From: Pirellulaceae bacterium | GTDB taxonomy: Bacteria > Planctomycetota > Planctomycetia > Pirellulales > Pirellulaceae | Length of the DNA stretch: 64,000 bases | Assembly (NCBI GenBank): GCA_029243025.1 | Contig: JAQWSU010000015.1 | Span: forward strand, 49,913 to 113,912 | Direction of reading: 5' to 3' | Shown here: in pieces, positions 1 through 8,693 of the stretch | Numbering within the stretch: the first letter of the stretch is position 1 | Layout of the letters: each line of letters begins with the position of its first letter | Translations under genes and position numbers: made by a program | Notes under the pieces: generated by a model | What the model was told of the DNA's origin: nothing | What the model saw: only the letters and a program-made list of their open reading frames with translations | Databases searched by the model: none

Positions 1-84
1 CGTGCCGTGCGGTTAACGTGAGTTAGCGGACGGAAACGTAGATTGAGAACCGTAAAGCACAGTTGCAACATCTGGAGTTTTTGA

Positions 85-543
85 ATGGCCAAAATTTGTG
101 TGGGTAACAAAGCGCCCGAATTCTCTGCAGTCACGACAGATGGCAATCGCGTGAGTCTCAACGACTTTTTAGGGGACAAGGCGCTCGTGCTGTTCTTCTA
201 TCCGCGCGATAATAGCCCCATCTGCACCAAAGAAGCATGTTCATTTCGTGATTCCTACGAACAATTTGTGCAGGCAGGAGCAGAAGTTATCGGGGTGAGT
301 AGTGATTCGACTGACAGTCACCAGGAATTTTCCAAGCAATATCAGTTGTCGTTTCCTTTGATCAGCGACTCTGACGGGACGCTTCGAAAACAGTTTGGCG
401 TGCCAGCGACACTGGGGTTGCTGCCGGGACGAGTGACCTACGTGATCGATAAAGATGGCATAGTTCGATTAATCTTTTCAGCTCAGTTCGCTTCCGAGGA
501 GCATGTGCGAAAAGCGCTTCAGGCTGTTGAGACGCATTCCTGA
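85..543 (+). CDS. bcp: Peroxiredoxin of the Bcp/PrxQ type
   Basis: A 152-residue thiol peroxidase that should reduce hydrogen peroxide and organic hydroperoxides in the cytoplasm using thioredoxin-type electron donors. The AhpC/TSA fold is evident: the segment around residues 39-55 reads YPRDNSPICTKEACSF, placing the peroxidatic cysteine at Cys47 in a Pro-x-Cys-Thr setting and a resolving cysteine at Cys52, the five-residue spacing typical of Bcp. Length matches the family (about 150 residues) and there is no signal peptide. The ATG is preceded by a GGAG about ten bases upstream. It stands alone, convergent with the oxidoreductase gene on the other strand. Family assignment is firm; the donor protein is inferred. 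Confidence 0.93.
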   Translation: MAKICVGNKAPEFSAVTTDGNRVSLNDFLGDKALVLFFYPRDNSPICTKEACSFRDSYEQFVQAGAEVIGVSSDSTDSHQEFSKQYQLSFPLISDSDGTLRKQFGVPATLGLLPGRVTYVIDKDGIVRLIFSAQFASEEHVRKALQAVETHS

Positions 544-606
544 TCGGCAGCCAAAGGCAACAAGCCGCTTGCCTTCTGGGCTGTCCGATCGCAAACGCAA
601 TCCCAA

Positions 607-2214
607 TCAAGGTTGCCATGCTAAGATTTGGCCGGCTTTCCGTAGACGCTGTTGAAGCTGGACGATATTCACATTCTGGACGGAAGTATTGTTATCGATG
701 GCCATGCAGGCGGCAGTTGCCGCAGATTGACCGAGCACCATGAAGACAGGTTCCATGCGGATGGATCCGTACGCGATATGAGATGCGGAGAGACAGACAG
801 GAACGAGCAGATTGCTGCATTCTTCAATCCGCGGACGAATTGCTCGGTAGGCAATCGGGTAGGGAGGGAATCCGCCGACCTCGACATCGCCTTCATTCCA
901 AACACGCGCGTTTTTTACATACCGCTGAACGTGGTGTGAGTCCATGGTGTATGCGGCTAAGCCGATCGAATCCTCGACGGTACGGGCGCCTTCGCAATTG
1001 TGTTGCGTCATTACGTATTCGGCGATCATCCGTCGTGCCTCGCGAATGTAAAGCTCGTAGGGCCACCCGCCGTTGTCGGTGAACTCATCTTTGGTGAGGC
1101 CCCATTGTTTGACTTCGGTTTGAACGTTAGGGGGCACACGCGGGTCATTCGCCAGAAACCACATCAGTCCCTGCTGGTAGTCGATGTGTTCCTGGATGAT
1201 GTTCTCTCGGGTTGCGTAATCACCGTCAGGATAGTCGTAGTTCATGCCGATGTTGTCGGTGGCAAATGCTCCCTTATTGTTGGTGTCGGTTTTCTGGTTT
1301 GGCATCGCCTTGGAGAGGTTTAATACGGTCCAGTGTCCTGTCTTTAGATATCGCAGAAGCAATTCGTATCGAAGCGACTCGTAAGCTTTGGGCTGAGGGA
1401 AGGGCTGGCGATTGTTGGGTGCGTTCGTGAGACACATCCGAAAGCAGTAAGCCTGCACACGATGGTCGCCGCTACCTTCTTCGCCAGGTTGACCCGGATG
1501 GATCCCCGGCAACAATCCGCTTTTGGCGTCGCCCTTCACGATGTAGGGGTCGATGGCGGTCGCGAATTGGTGATATTTTGCGTTCTCTGTCTGAACACCA
1601 TTTAGACTCTCTTCGTAAACGACGTTGGCTTCGCGTCCTACGTGATAGCTGACCCCCGCCTTGGCCATCAAATCCCCTTCGTAGGTGGCGTCGATAAACA
1701 TACTTGCCGCGAACCGACGACCACTTTCCATGGTGATGGCAAGTATGCGGCCGTTCTGCTTTTCGACCCCATCCGTTAGGTCGAGTCGTTCATTGAGGAT
1801 CACGACAACACCTGCTTCTTGCAACATATCGTTGAAAGTCTTTTCCGCGACATGCGGTTCGAATGTCCAGGCTTCCTGATTGCCGTAGTGCTTGCCGAGG
1901 CGTTGGTAGAATTCTCGTGAAATGCCTCCGATAGCCTTCTTATTGCCGATGTCTGTGGCGCCCAGGCCGCTCGACGTCATTCCGCCTAAATGTTTGCCAG
2001 GGTGGATGATCAGCGCCGTTTTTCCCATTCGTGTTGCTTGAACGGCAGCAGTCGTTCCGGCAGAAGTGCCCCCATAAATGACCAAATCGTAGCTTTCATT
2101 GCAGCAAGACGGATGGTAATCGTCGGCGCGAAGCGGATTAACAGGAAGCCAGCAAATCAATAAGAAGATCCACGTTCCCAGTCCGGCGGATTGGTTGTCA
2201 GCTGTGTTGCTCAA
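607..2214 (-). CDS. Secreted FAD-dependent oxidoreductase (FAD_oxidored type)
   Basis: A 535-residue protein of the FAD_oxidored family (PF12831 type), common in planctomycetes and often linked to polysaccharide use. A hydrophobic export segment (about residues 13-28) ends near LRADDYH. The dinucleotide-binding motif VIYGGTSAGTTAAVQA lies at about residues 45-60, followed by HLGGMTSSGLGATD, the family's second nucleotide-contacting segment. The C-terminal part has GSIRMEPVFMVLGQSAATAA, the usual FAD-closing motif. The start is TTG; no ATG lies between the upstream in-frame TGA and the export segment, so a non-ATG start is likely. Substrate unknown. It is paralogous to the gene at 5995-8142 but lacks that protein's C-terminal extension. 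Confidence 0.85.
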   Translation of the reverse strand: MSNTADNQSAGLGTWIFLLICWLPVNPLRADDYHPSCCNESYDLVIYGGTSAGTTAAVQATRMGKTALIIHPGKHLGGMTSSGLGATDIGNKKAIGGISREFYQRLGKHYGNQEAWTFEPHVAEKTFNDMLQEAGVVVILNERLDLTDGVEKQNGRILAITMESGRRFAASMFIDATYEGDLMAKAGVSYHVGREANVVYEESLNGVQTENAKYHQFATAIDPYIVKGDAKSGLLPGIHPGQPGEEGSGDHRVQAYCFRMCLTNAPNNRQPFPQPKAYESLRYELLLRYLKTGHWTVLNLSKAMPNQKTDTNNKGAFATDNIGMNYDYPDGDYATRENIIQEHIDYQQGLMWFLANDPRVPPNVQTEVKQWGLTKDEFTDNGGWPYELYIREARRMIAEYVMTQHNCEGARTVEDSIGLAAYTMDSHHVQRYVKNARVWNEGDVEVGGFPPYPIAYRAIRPRIEECSNLLVPVCLSASHIAYGSIRMEPVFMVLGQSAATAACMAIDNNTSVQNVNIVQLQQRLRKAGQILAWQP

Positions 2215-2226
2215 TGTGTTGCTCGC

Positions 2227-2254
2227 TTTCGGTGAATCGATTTCGGTGAATCGA
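2227..2254. repeat. Two tandem copies of a 14-bp unit
   Basis: The unit TTTCGGTGAATCGA occurs twice without a gap, followed by a further TTTC. It sits directly upstream of the oxidoreductase start on the minus strand, so it could affect that gene's leader. No other copy was noticed in the window. Confidence 0.85.
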
Positions 2255-2420
2255 TTTCAAGTTTTTTTATCCTAGTTATCTTTTTCGGAATGAGCAATTA
2301 CAGCGGCAATCCACGTCGCCAGGTTAGCAGTAAGCATAAGTCGTCACGGTCAGCAACTTAATAGTCTGCAACTTGATTTTTTTCACAGCAGTTGCGAAAA
2401 CATTGCATCGTGAAATTTTT

Positions 2421-2459
2421 TCGAACAGCGATTTCGAACAGCGATTTCGAACAGCGATA
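2421..2459. repeat. Three tandem copies of a 13-bp unit
   Basis: The unit TCGAACAGCGATT is repeated three times end to end, the last copy ending in A instead of T. It lies in the non-coding spacer upstream of the esterase gene. Such a short perfect array is prone to copy-number change by slippage. No function is visible. Confidence 0.9.
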
Positions 2460-2891
2460 CGGTGTCGTAGTTGTCTCGCCGTCAACGAGCCTGCTCGTGT
2501 GTTTCGATTTCAATCAATTGGGTACGGATGAGCACGAAAAGCTCGTCATTTTCACTAGTGTACTTTAGACTGGTAGCACAAGAAGCCGTGCCGGCAGTTG
2601 AATTGGGATCCGCGTCAAGCCAAGGCTTTATTGTTCCAATCCTGTCCTTGCGCGAGGGGGTTGGGGTAAGGATGCGGTGGATTTGTGGCGGTGAAGCTGG
2701 GAATGGTTGAGGAGTGCTTGGTGGAAATCGCCTTGGAGCCGAGCGAGTTGCAATTTGCGAGATTTTGTCCACGCAGTAGGGTTGCAATAGCGAAGCGAGT
2801 TCGATGCGATACGGATCGTTGTTTCGTCGTTGTTCGAGAGAAAGAGCTACTTCTTAGAGCCTTAAGGCGTGTGATGAATTACCAGCAAATA

Positions 2892-3644
2892 ATGAAGACT
2901 TTTGTCTGTGTTAGCTTGATGTTATGTGGAGGAAATGCAGTTGGGAGAGAGCGTTGGACTGATCGCTATGAACCACTTGTTTTTGAAGGAATGCCGTGTC
3001 GGCTGATGAAGCCGATCGACTTCGCTGCGAAGCAGAGTTTTCCAGTGATTATTTCGTTGCATGGGGCCGGCGGTACGGGGGTCGATAATATGAGGAATTT
3101 GAGGGATTGGAATCGGCAATTGGCGGAGAAGAAACGTCGTGAAGAATTTCCAGCCTATGTGGTGGCGCCTCAATCCAAAGGCATGTGGAACGTTGATCAT
3201 CTGAAGAAAATAAAGTCGTTGATCAAAACACTTCCGCAAGTGGATATGAAAAGGATCTACATTATGGGGCATTCGATGGGTGGGCATGGGGCTTACATTC
3301 TCATTCAGATCGATCCGGAATATTTTGCTGCGGCTGCACCTTCGGCAGGGAGTGGGCGCACGCGGACAAAGGATTTTATTGATGCGGCGAAGATCAGTGA
3401 TCTTCCCATCTGGGCCTTTCATGGTGACAAAGACAGAGTCTGTCCGATTGAAAAAGACCAAAAAGTTTTCGATGAAATCAAGGCGTTAGGCGGCAAGATG
3501 AAATTAACGACCTGGGTCGGAGACAAACACGGTGTGTCGGGGAAAATGATTGTTGGGGCCGAGAATGGAAGGACCCAATTGAGCAGCGAACGCTGTGATG
3601 CGGAAGCCGATTTTATGACATGGCTGTTTTTGCAGTCACGTTAG
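2892..3644 (+). CDS. Secreted alpha/beta-hydrolase (esterase/PHB depolymerase-like)
   Basis: A serine hydrolase of about 250 residues with an N-terminal export signal (MKTFVCVSLMLCGGNAVG). The core has PVIISLHGAGGTG, an oxyanion-hole segment, and the nucleophile elbow YIMGHSMGGHGAY with Ser as nucleophile. WAFHGDKDRVCP gives the acidic residue region and GDKHGVSG the likely catalytic histidine. This architecture matches small secreted esterases of the COG4099/prolyl-oligopeptidase-like group. The open frame extends upstream to 2685, but that part looks non-coding; an alternative ATG lies at 2874. The exact substrate ester cannot be read from the sequence. Confidence 0.82.
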   Translation: MKTFVCVSLMLCGGNAVGRERWTDRYEPLVFEGMPCRLMKPIDFAAKQSFPVIISLHGAGGTGVDNMRNLRDWNRQLAEKKRREEFPAYVVAPQSKGMWNVDHLKKIKSLIKTLPQVDMKRIYIMGHSMGGHGAYILIQIDPEYFAAAAPSAGSGRTRTKDFIDAAKISDLPIWAFHGDKDRVCPIEKDQKVFDEIKALGGKMKLTTWVGDKHGVSGKMIVGAENGRTQLSSERCDAEADFMTWLFLQSR

Positions 3645-3785
3645 GTGAGGTGGAGTTCAAGACCGTTGATCGCGATATTGGTGAGTGGCCTTGGGCCGTG
3701 GGGTTTTCCGAATGTATTCTGCTGTTTCCAGGAACGCAGTCTGTGAAATAACAGGTGGTCATTCCGGTCGGCGCAAACGTTTGGG

Positions 3786-5915
3786 CTATTCCCAGAACAG
3801 ATCATCAAACCGTATCGCATGAATTTCAGCCTCGCCCTCTAAATCGAATCGAAATGTGACGGGCCTGGATACATATTCATGAAGTTGGAGTGTCGACGGC
3901 CAAGTGACGGGTTCTTTGATCTTCCGTCCGCCCTTAAGAGTTTGGCTCGTTGCGAGTAGTTTGCCATCAGCATCAAGGATTGAAACAGTTAAATTACCGG
4001 AAGATACATCACAGCTGATTTTCATCTTTTCACTCGGCAGACTTATTTGATGCGACAGGATGTGCCCCTTGTTGCCGGTGTCCTTTAGTTTGTAGGCGGT
4101 TTGGACAGCGTTCCTGCTCTCGTCGCTGATATTAAAAGCAGTGGCATTGTCTGTGGATTTGATGAATGGCGGAGTTTGCTTCAACAGGTAATCGTTTCTC
4201 GGTGGCAAAACGAATCGCTGATCCGAGGCATCCAATGCGGCAGTGTTGGCCGCCCTTTCATCAATCGACGCATCGTCAAAACTGATATCGAAAATCTCTG
4301 CATCTCCTTCGAGTATGAATTGAAGCGATGATTTTTTGCCGACCCATTGGTCAATTGGTCCATCCTGCCAAGGTACCGGTTGGTCGACCGCGAGAGGGCC
4401 AGATAAGGCATGACTGTCACGGACCCGTGCTCCGCTCTCATCGAGGATCCAGACAAAGAGTTTGCCGTGAGGCGCATGGTAGCTAACTTTCATCTTGGCG
4501 GACGGCAGAATCATTGGGTGGGTGGCGACGTGCCCTTTGGCATGATCTTGCGTAAGTCGAAATCCTTTGGATCCATCTTTAAGTCCTGGTTTTTCCGAAG
4601 TGAAAGGCTCGGCGTTTTCCGCTGACTTGTAAAGGTCCGGGTCCGAAAAGCGATACTCCGCTCGTTGGCTTAGAAGAACGTTCGAATCTTCCGTCTTCAA
4701 CAGCCAAGCCAAGTTGAAGCGGGCCATCCAATCTTTACCGCTTAGCAAATAGATAAAACCTTCACTGGGAGTGCCTGTTCTGCCTTGGGTCATCCAGGTG
4801 TAGTTACCCGGACCTCGCTTGATCAGTCGGTTGTGCGGCCAAGTGTTTCCACCATCAAAGCTAATCCAAACCCTGATGTTACTACGTTTGGGCAGGTTGG
4901 GATCGGGTGAACTAAATAACAGGATGTCGCGGTCATCACGTTTGAGTCTCAATAATCCGGCCTTGCAGCCATACTGGTCCGGAGGCCCGTCAAATAGTTC
5001 ATCGTCTTGCCGCAGATCTCGCCAGGTTTCACCACTATCATCGCTGTACGCAATCCAGCGATTGCCGGTCCTGGTGTGCGTACGCGAATTGAGGTAGATG
5101 GTGCCGTCGTTTAGCTCGACTAATCCTGATTCCCCGGTTCCATCTAACGGAAAGGGATCGCTGGCTTTCCAGCTTTTTCCATGGTCATCGCTGTAGATGG
5201 CGTTGGTGTAACCTTTTCCTTCCTCTTGCTTGTTGTAATTCACCATAACGCGAGATGGAACCAGCAGGCGTCCCTTGTGCTTCCCGTGTTGGATATTGAT
5301 GCCCGGGTCACAAGCGGCGTTGGGGATCGAGAGAAAGCCGTTTACATCTTTCGCGAAGTCGACTTTCTCGAGACTCCAGCTCTTGCCGTGGTCTTTGCTT
5401 TTATACATGAGGGGTGCGGGATAGAGTGCCGTCAGGAAAAACATGATCTCCCCGGTGTCTTCGTCGACAACCGTTGTTCCGAGCGTGGCGAAGCTGTGGT
5501 GTTTGTCCCTGCCCCAGCCCTTTCCGTCGTAGGGGCCGATACCGAGTGCTTTCCAATCGAGATCGATTCGTTTGCCGATCAGTTGATGATCGGACCAAGT
5601 TGCCCCACCATCGACGGAACGCTTCAGATAGATTTTGCTTCCTCGTCGCTTGTCCGGATGCGGATCTCCTTGAAGACTGAATAGCAATACGGTGCCGTCC
5701 ATGGCAACATTCAGATTGCCATAAACATTGTCTTCCTGCCATAACTCGAAAATGGGTTCATTGCCGGGCGAGCTGATGGGCTCGGCTGCAGGCAGGTTGA
5801 TCGATGGCAGGAACGCCCACGCCAAACCTAGGAAGCGACAGATGGTCATCCACCACACTCGTGTCTGAAACGGCCGAATGTTCGGTTCGATCGAGGTAAT
5901 TGTTGGGAACTGCAT
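3786..5915 (-). CDS. Secreted sialidase-like BNR-repeat protein with two C-terminal beta-sandwich modules
   Basis: An exo-alpha-sialidase family protein, expected to cleave terminal sialic acids or related sugars outside the cell. At least five Asp-box motifs are spaced through the first two thirds: SVDGGATW, SKDHGKSW, SDDHGKSW, SDDSGETW and SFDGGNTW, the signature of a six-bladed sialidase propeller. The C-terminal third holds two similar modules, one with LPSAKMKVSYHAPHGKLFVW and one with LPSEKMKISCDVSSGNLTVS, each ending in an acidic segment (LEGDAEIFDISFDD and LEGEAEIHAIRFDD). The frame opens further upstream with a TTG; ATG codons at 5915 or 5849 put the hydrophobic signal near the N-terminus. 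It lies 79 bases downstream of the next oxidoreductase gene on the same strand, probably one operon. Confidence 0.85.
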   Translation of the reverse strand: MQFPTITSIEPNIRPFQTRVWWMTICRFLGLAWAFLPSINLPAAEPISSPGNEPIFELWQEDNVYGNLNVAMDGTVLLFSLQGDPHPDKRRGSKIYLKRSVDGGATWSDHQLIGKRIDLDWKALGIGPYDGKGWGRDKHHSFATLGTTVVDEDTGEIMFFLTALYPAPLMYKSKDHGKSWSLEKVDFAKDVNGFLSIPNAACDPGINIQHGKHKGRLLVPSRVMVNYNKQEEGKGYTNAIYSDDHGKSWKASDPFPLDGTGESGLVELNDGTIYLNSRTHTRTGNRWIAYSDDSGETWRDLRQDDELFDGPPDQYGCKAGLLRLKRDDRDILLFSSPDPNLPKRSNIRVWISFDGGNTWPHNRLIKRGPGNYTWMTQGRTGTPSEGFIYLLSGKDWMARFNLAWLLKTEDSNVLLSQRAEYRFSDPDLYKSAENAEPFTSEKPGLKDGSKGFRLTQDHAKGHVATHPMILPSAKMKVSYHAPHGKLFVWILDESGARVRDSHALSGPLAVDQPVPWQDGPIDQWVGKKSSLQFILEGDAEIFDISFDDASIDERAANTAALDASDQRFVLPPRNDYLLKQTPPFIKSTDNATAFNISDESRNAVQTAYKLKDTGNKGHILSHQISLPSEKMKISCDVSSGNLTVSILDADGKLLATSQTLKGGRKIKEPVTWPSTLQLHEYVSRPVTFRFDLEGEAEIHAIRFDDLFWE

Positions 5916-5994
5916 GGCTTGTGTTTTCGTTTCAATCGAGGTGACGATTTCGACGTTTCCGTATTTGCGCAAGCGGAATATGAAGGGCTTTTGT

Positions 5995-8142
5995 TTACCG
6001 TTTTGAATCGTTTTTTAGGAGTCGATGGACCAGGATCGCGGCTTGGCTGCGGCTGAGTTGGGAGTCTGGTTTACTGGGTGGAGGAATTGTTTTCTTGAGC
6101 ATTCCGGAAGTGATTTTCGTCGCCTCGGTGATGGTTAACTTCTGATCCGGATAAGCAAGAACGGTTCGTCCATTCTTTCCTTCGCGTACATCGTATTTTA
6201 GGAAGGGCTCCGCGGACTGTGTGGAATGGTCGTACAGTGTTTCCATGTATTTGAAGGCTGGGTGGCCCCGCGGGACGTCGTTGAAGTGCGCGGCAGTAAT
6301 GCTGAGTGGAATCCGGAAGCCTTTCACCACCATCTGTGCGAATTCGCCCTTGGTGATCGGATCGTTCGGGCGGAATCGGTAGGCTTCTTTGTTTAGATCC
6401 GAGAGGCTTGCTGCGGGCCTATCTCTTTGGAAGTCTTGCAATTGATTGCCTGCCACGGCGCCAAGTAAACTCAGGGTCTGCACGGCCTCAAATCCTGCTG
6501 CGTCAGCTGGAAGATCGGTGTAAAAGAACAGCACGCACCCTTGTTGCAGCAGCTCGTTCTGAATCAGGCTGACCGGGACCTGACCAATTTCCAGCTGGTT
6601 GTCAATCGCCAACGCAGCCGCAACGCCTGCCGCCTGTCCAAGTGAGGCCCAAACGGGCTCCATGCGGACGGTGCACATTGCTACGTGAGTGCAGGAAATA
6701 CCAACTGGAAAGAGAATGCCTTGGTGACGTTTAGGCACCATCACTTCGTAGGGGATTTGGTAAGGGCCAGTAACATCGAATAGGTGCAGGGTCCCTTCTG
6801 CCGCCCCGGTCCCTGATCTGGGTTCTTGGCGGACCGTGGCGCCTTGTACATTGTGTGAATCAATTCCGTAGACTCCGATTGCCACCGAATTCGGATTGAG
6901 TGGTCCACGCAATCCATTGCCACGGAGATCCTTGTGCACGTCGCTTTCTGTCAGTGTATAACGTCCCTCAATTCGCCGGCCCTGACGTACATAAAGTCGA
7001 TAGGGTAGATGATGGTTGTCTTGGAATTCATCTTCCGGAAGGCCGACGTTGGGGGAGCCGCCTTCGGTTTGGATGTAGTAAAGCCAACCCAGGTCATAGT
7101 TGCGATAGATTTGCTCGATCTCGCGTCTTTCCTCCCAGTCCGCTAGTACCCATCGCGTTCCATGTCCCGTCAGATCGCCTCCCCAGCTGATTCCCAGTAA
7201 ATCAAACTTTTGGTTGGGGATAATCGGTTTGCTGTTTCGATTCCAACGATACTTTGCCGCGTCGTAGTCTGGCGGGGGATCTTTGATCCGAAAGGGGTGA
7301 TCGGCACGACCATAATCCTTGCCGGTTAGACGGTAGGTGAATGCTTGGGACCGATGATCTGCTGCTCCCGTACTTTCGGGCAGGGTAGTGGCCCGCAATA
7401 CGCCCGCAACACTCCGGAAAAAATTCGTGTAGATACGTCCGGCATGAGGTTCTTCTTTTGAACGTGCTTCCCGTCCGATGCGAAATGGGATGTTCGCAAA
7501 AGCTGCCAAATCTGTCTCGTAGGTTGCATCAATAATTACTTTGGCGACGTACGTTTGTTTTTTGCCGAGTTTTCCCTGGTTATCGCGGTCTTGTGTAATG
7601 ACTCCGGTGATCCGATCGCCCGTCATGAGTACATCTACAGCGACCTGGTTGAAACGTGTTGTGATTGTCTTTAATTCGGCAACCATTTCAGCGAAAATTC
7701 GAGCTGCCGTGTGGGGTTCCCAGGCTCTACCTTCTGCCACATTCCAGGGGAGAGAAGGGTTTCGATGGAGGTGCGCCTTCACGAGTGGATCTTCAGCCAG
7801 CTTGGTGCGATGATAATGGCTGACTCGTTGTCGAAATTCCTCGATCACCCCACTGTTGGACTCGACGTACAAATCGTCCAGTCGGATCACGCCAGAGGAA
7901 AGTACGCCACCTAGTACGGGCGACTGCTCAATGATGATCACGTTTTTGTCTGCACGAGCCGCTGCGATTGCGGCGGCAACTCCCGCTGGCGTCCCACCAA
8001 CGACAAGGACATCGTAGGCATTTGTCGATGCCGGACTCGTTCTTGTAGGCTCGACGCCAGCTTTTGTTGAATCGCAGAGGGGTGAAAGTAATCCAAGACA
8101 AAGCAGAAGTAGGCGGAGCCAATGAGTTGGGACGCTGGGCAT
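5995..8142 (-). CDS. Secreted FAD-dependent oxidoreductase with C-terminal SLH-like repeats
   Basis: A 715-residue paralogue of the oxidoreductase at 607-2214. After a signal peptide (MPSVPTHWLRLLLLCLGLL) comes the FAD-binding motif VLVVGGTPAGVAAAIAAA, then VLGGVLSSG, and near residue 490 TVRMEPVWASLGQAAGVAAA closes the FAD domain. Past about residue 585 there is an extension absent from the first paralogue: FRPNDPITKGEFAQMVVKGF, FNDVPRGHPAFKYMETLY, then a YPDQKLTITEATKI segment and LSRSQAAILVHRLL. These read as two S-layer homology motifs, which usually hold proteins at the cell envelope. The gene lies upstream of the sialidase on the same strand. FAD fold is firm, SLH assignment fairly firm, substrate unknown. 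Confidence 0.86.
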   Translation of the reverse strand: MPSVPTHWLRLLLLCLGLLSPLCDSTKAGVEPTRTSPASTNAYDVLVVGGTPAGVAAAIAAARADKNVIIIEQSPVLGGVLSSGVIRLDDLYVESNSGVIEEFRQRVSHYHRTKLAEDPLVKAHLHRNPSLPWNVAEGRAWEPHTAARIFAEMVAELKTITTRFNQVAVDVLMTGDRITGVITQDRDNQGKLGKKQTYVAKVIIDATYETDLAAFANIPFRIGREARSKEEPHAGRIYTNFFRSVAGVLRATTLPESTGAADHRSQAFTYRLTGKDYGRADHPFRIKDPPPDYDAAKYRWNRNSKPIIPNQKFDLLGISWGGDLTGHGTRWVLADWEERREIEQIYRNYDLGWLYYIQTEGGSPNVGLPEDEFQDNHHLPYRLYVRQGRRIEGRYTLTESDVHKDLRGNGLRGPLNPNSVAIGVYGIDSHNVQGATVRQEPRSGTGAAEGTLHLFDVTGPYQIPYEVMVPKRHQGILFPVGISCTHVAMCTVRMEPVWASLGQAAGVAAALAIDNQLEIGQVPVSLIQNELLQQGCVLFFYTDLPADAAGFEAVQTLSLLGAVAGNQLQDFQRDRPAASLSDLNKEAYRFRPNDPITKGEFAQMVVKGFRIPLSITAAHFNDVPRGHPAFKYMETLYDHSTQSAEPFLKYDVREGKNGRTVLAYPDQKLTITEATKITSGMLKKTIPPPSKPDSQLSRSQAAILVHRLLKNDSKR

Positions 8143-8693
8143 GTCAGTTCTATTGTTCCTTACTCAAGTCAGAGATTTTGAGTCCTGCAAAGTGCATTCG
8201 CTTTGGGAAATCTATTTTCAGTACTTCAATCCGATGCTGATACCGTGCCCAATGATGAATTAGAATTAGCTTACGCCCAGTTTAGTTCAATTTTGCCTGG
8301 TAAGGAAATGAGTTGGTTTCGATCCAGTTTGTGATAGCAGGAAACGGCTGTGCCTCGAGCGATCGCGATTGCGGGGAGAATGGCTGGGGATGTTGTTTGG
8401 GAGACGAACGTGCCTGGGCTGAACTGACTTGGGAGCGCTTCAGAATGTTTCGGTTTTGAATTGTCAAAAAAATAGGCCGTTAGTAGATCTTTGACGGCTG
8501 GGGAAATTTTAATAAACTCGTCGTTCGCACCGCGACGATCGGAGTCAGTTTGTCGGCGAATGGTGCGTTTAGGAAATTCTAGGATTGGATCGTTGAGGAC
8601 GGAGACACAGCGACGAGACTGTTGATGATTCCGGCGGACCGGAAGATTTGATCCCGTCGATGATTCAGACAAAAAAAAGAGGAACACGACATC
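8143..8693. other. Intergenic region between divergent genes
   Basis: About 550 bases separating the SLH-oxidoreductase (minus) from the DUF6807 gene (plus). Both need promoters here. A minus-strand frame of 150 codons crosses it and overlaps the next gene's start, but its amino-acid sequence has no recognisable family. An AGAGGAA precedes the DUF6807 start at about 12 bases. Confidence 0.45.

Larger units (their letters stand above)
2215..2873. other. Intergenic region between divergent genes
   Basis: About 660 bases between divergently transcribed genes, so promoters for both should lie here. It holds two short tandem repeats (14 bp twice, 13 bp three times) and an AT-rich stretch near 2355-2420. 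Short ORFs on both strands show low-complexity or odd amino-acid use and no recognisable family. A purine-rich patch near 2650-2675 (GAGGGGGTTGGGGTAAGG) resembles common intergenic repeat remnants, but only one copy was seen. Confidence 0.5.

Noticed and set aside
2640..2680. Purine-rich block resembling a dispersed intergenic repeat
   Set aside because: Only one copy was seen in the window, so it cannot be called a repeat.
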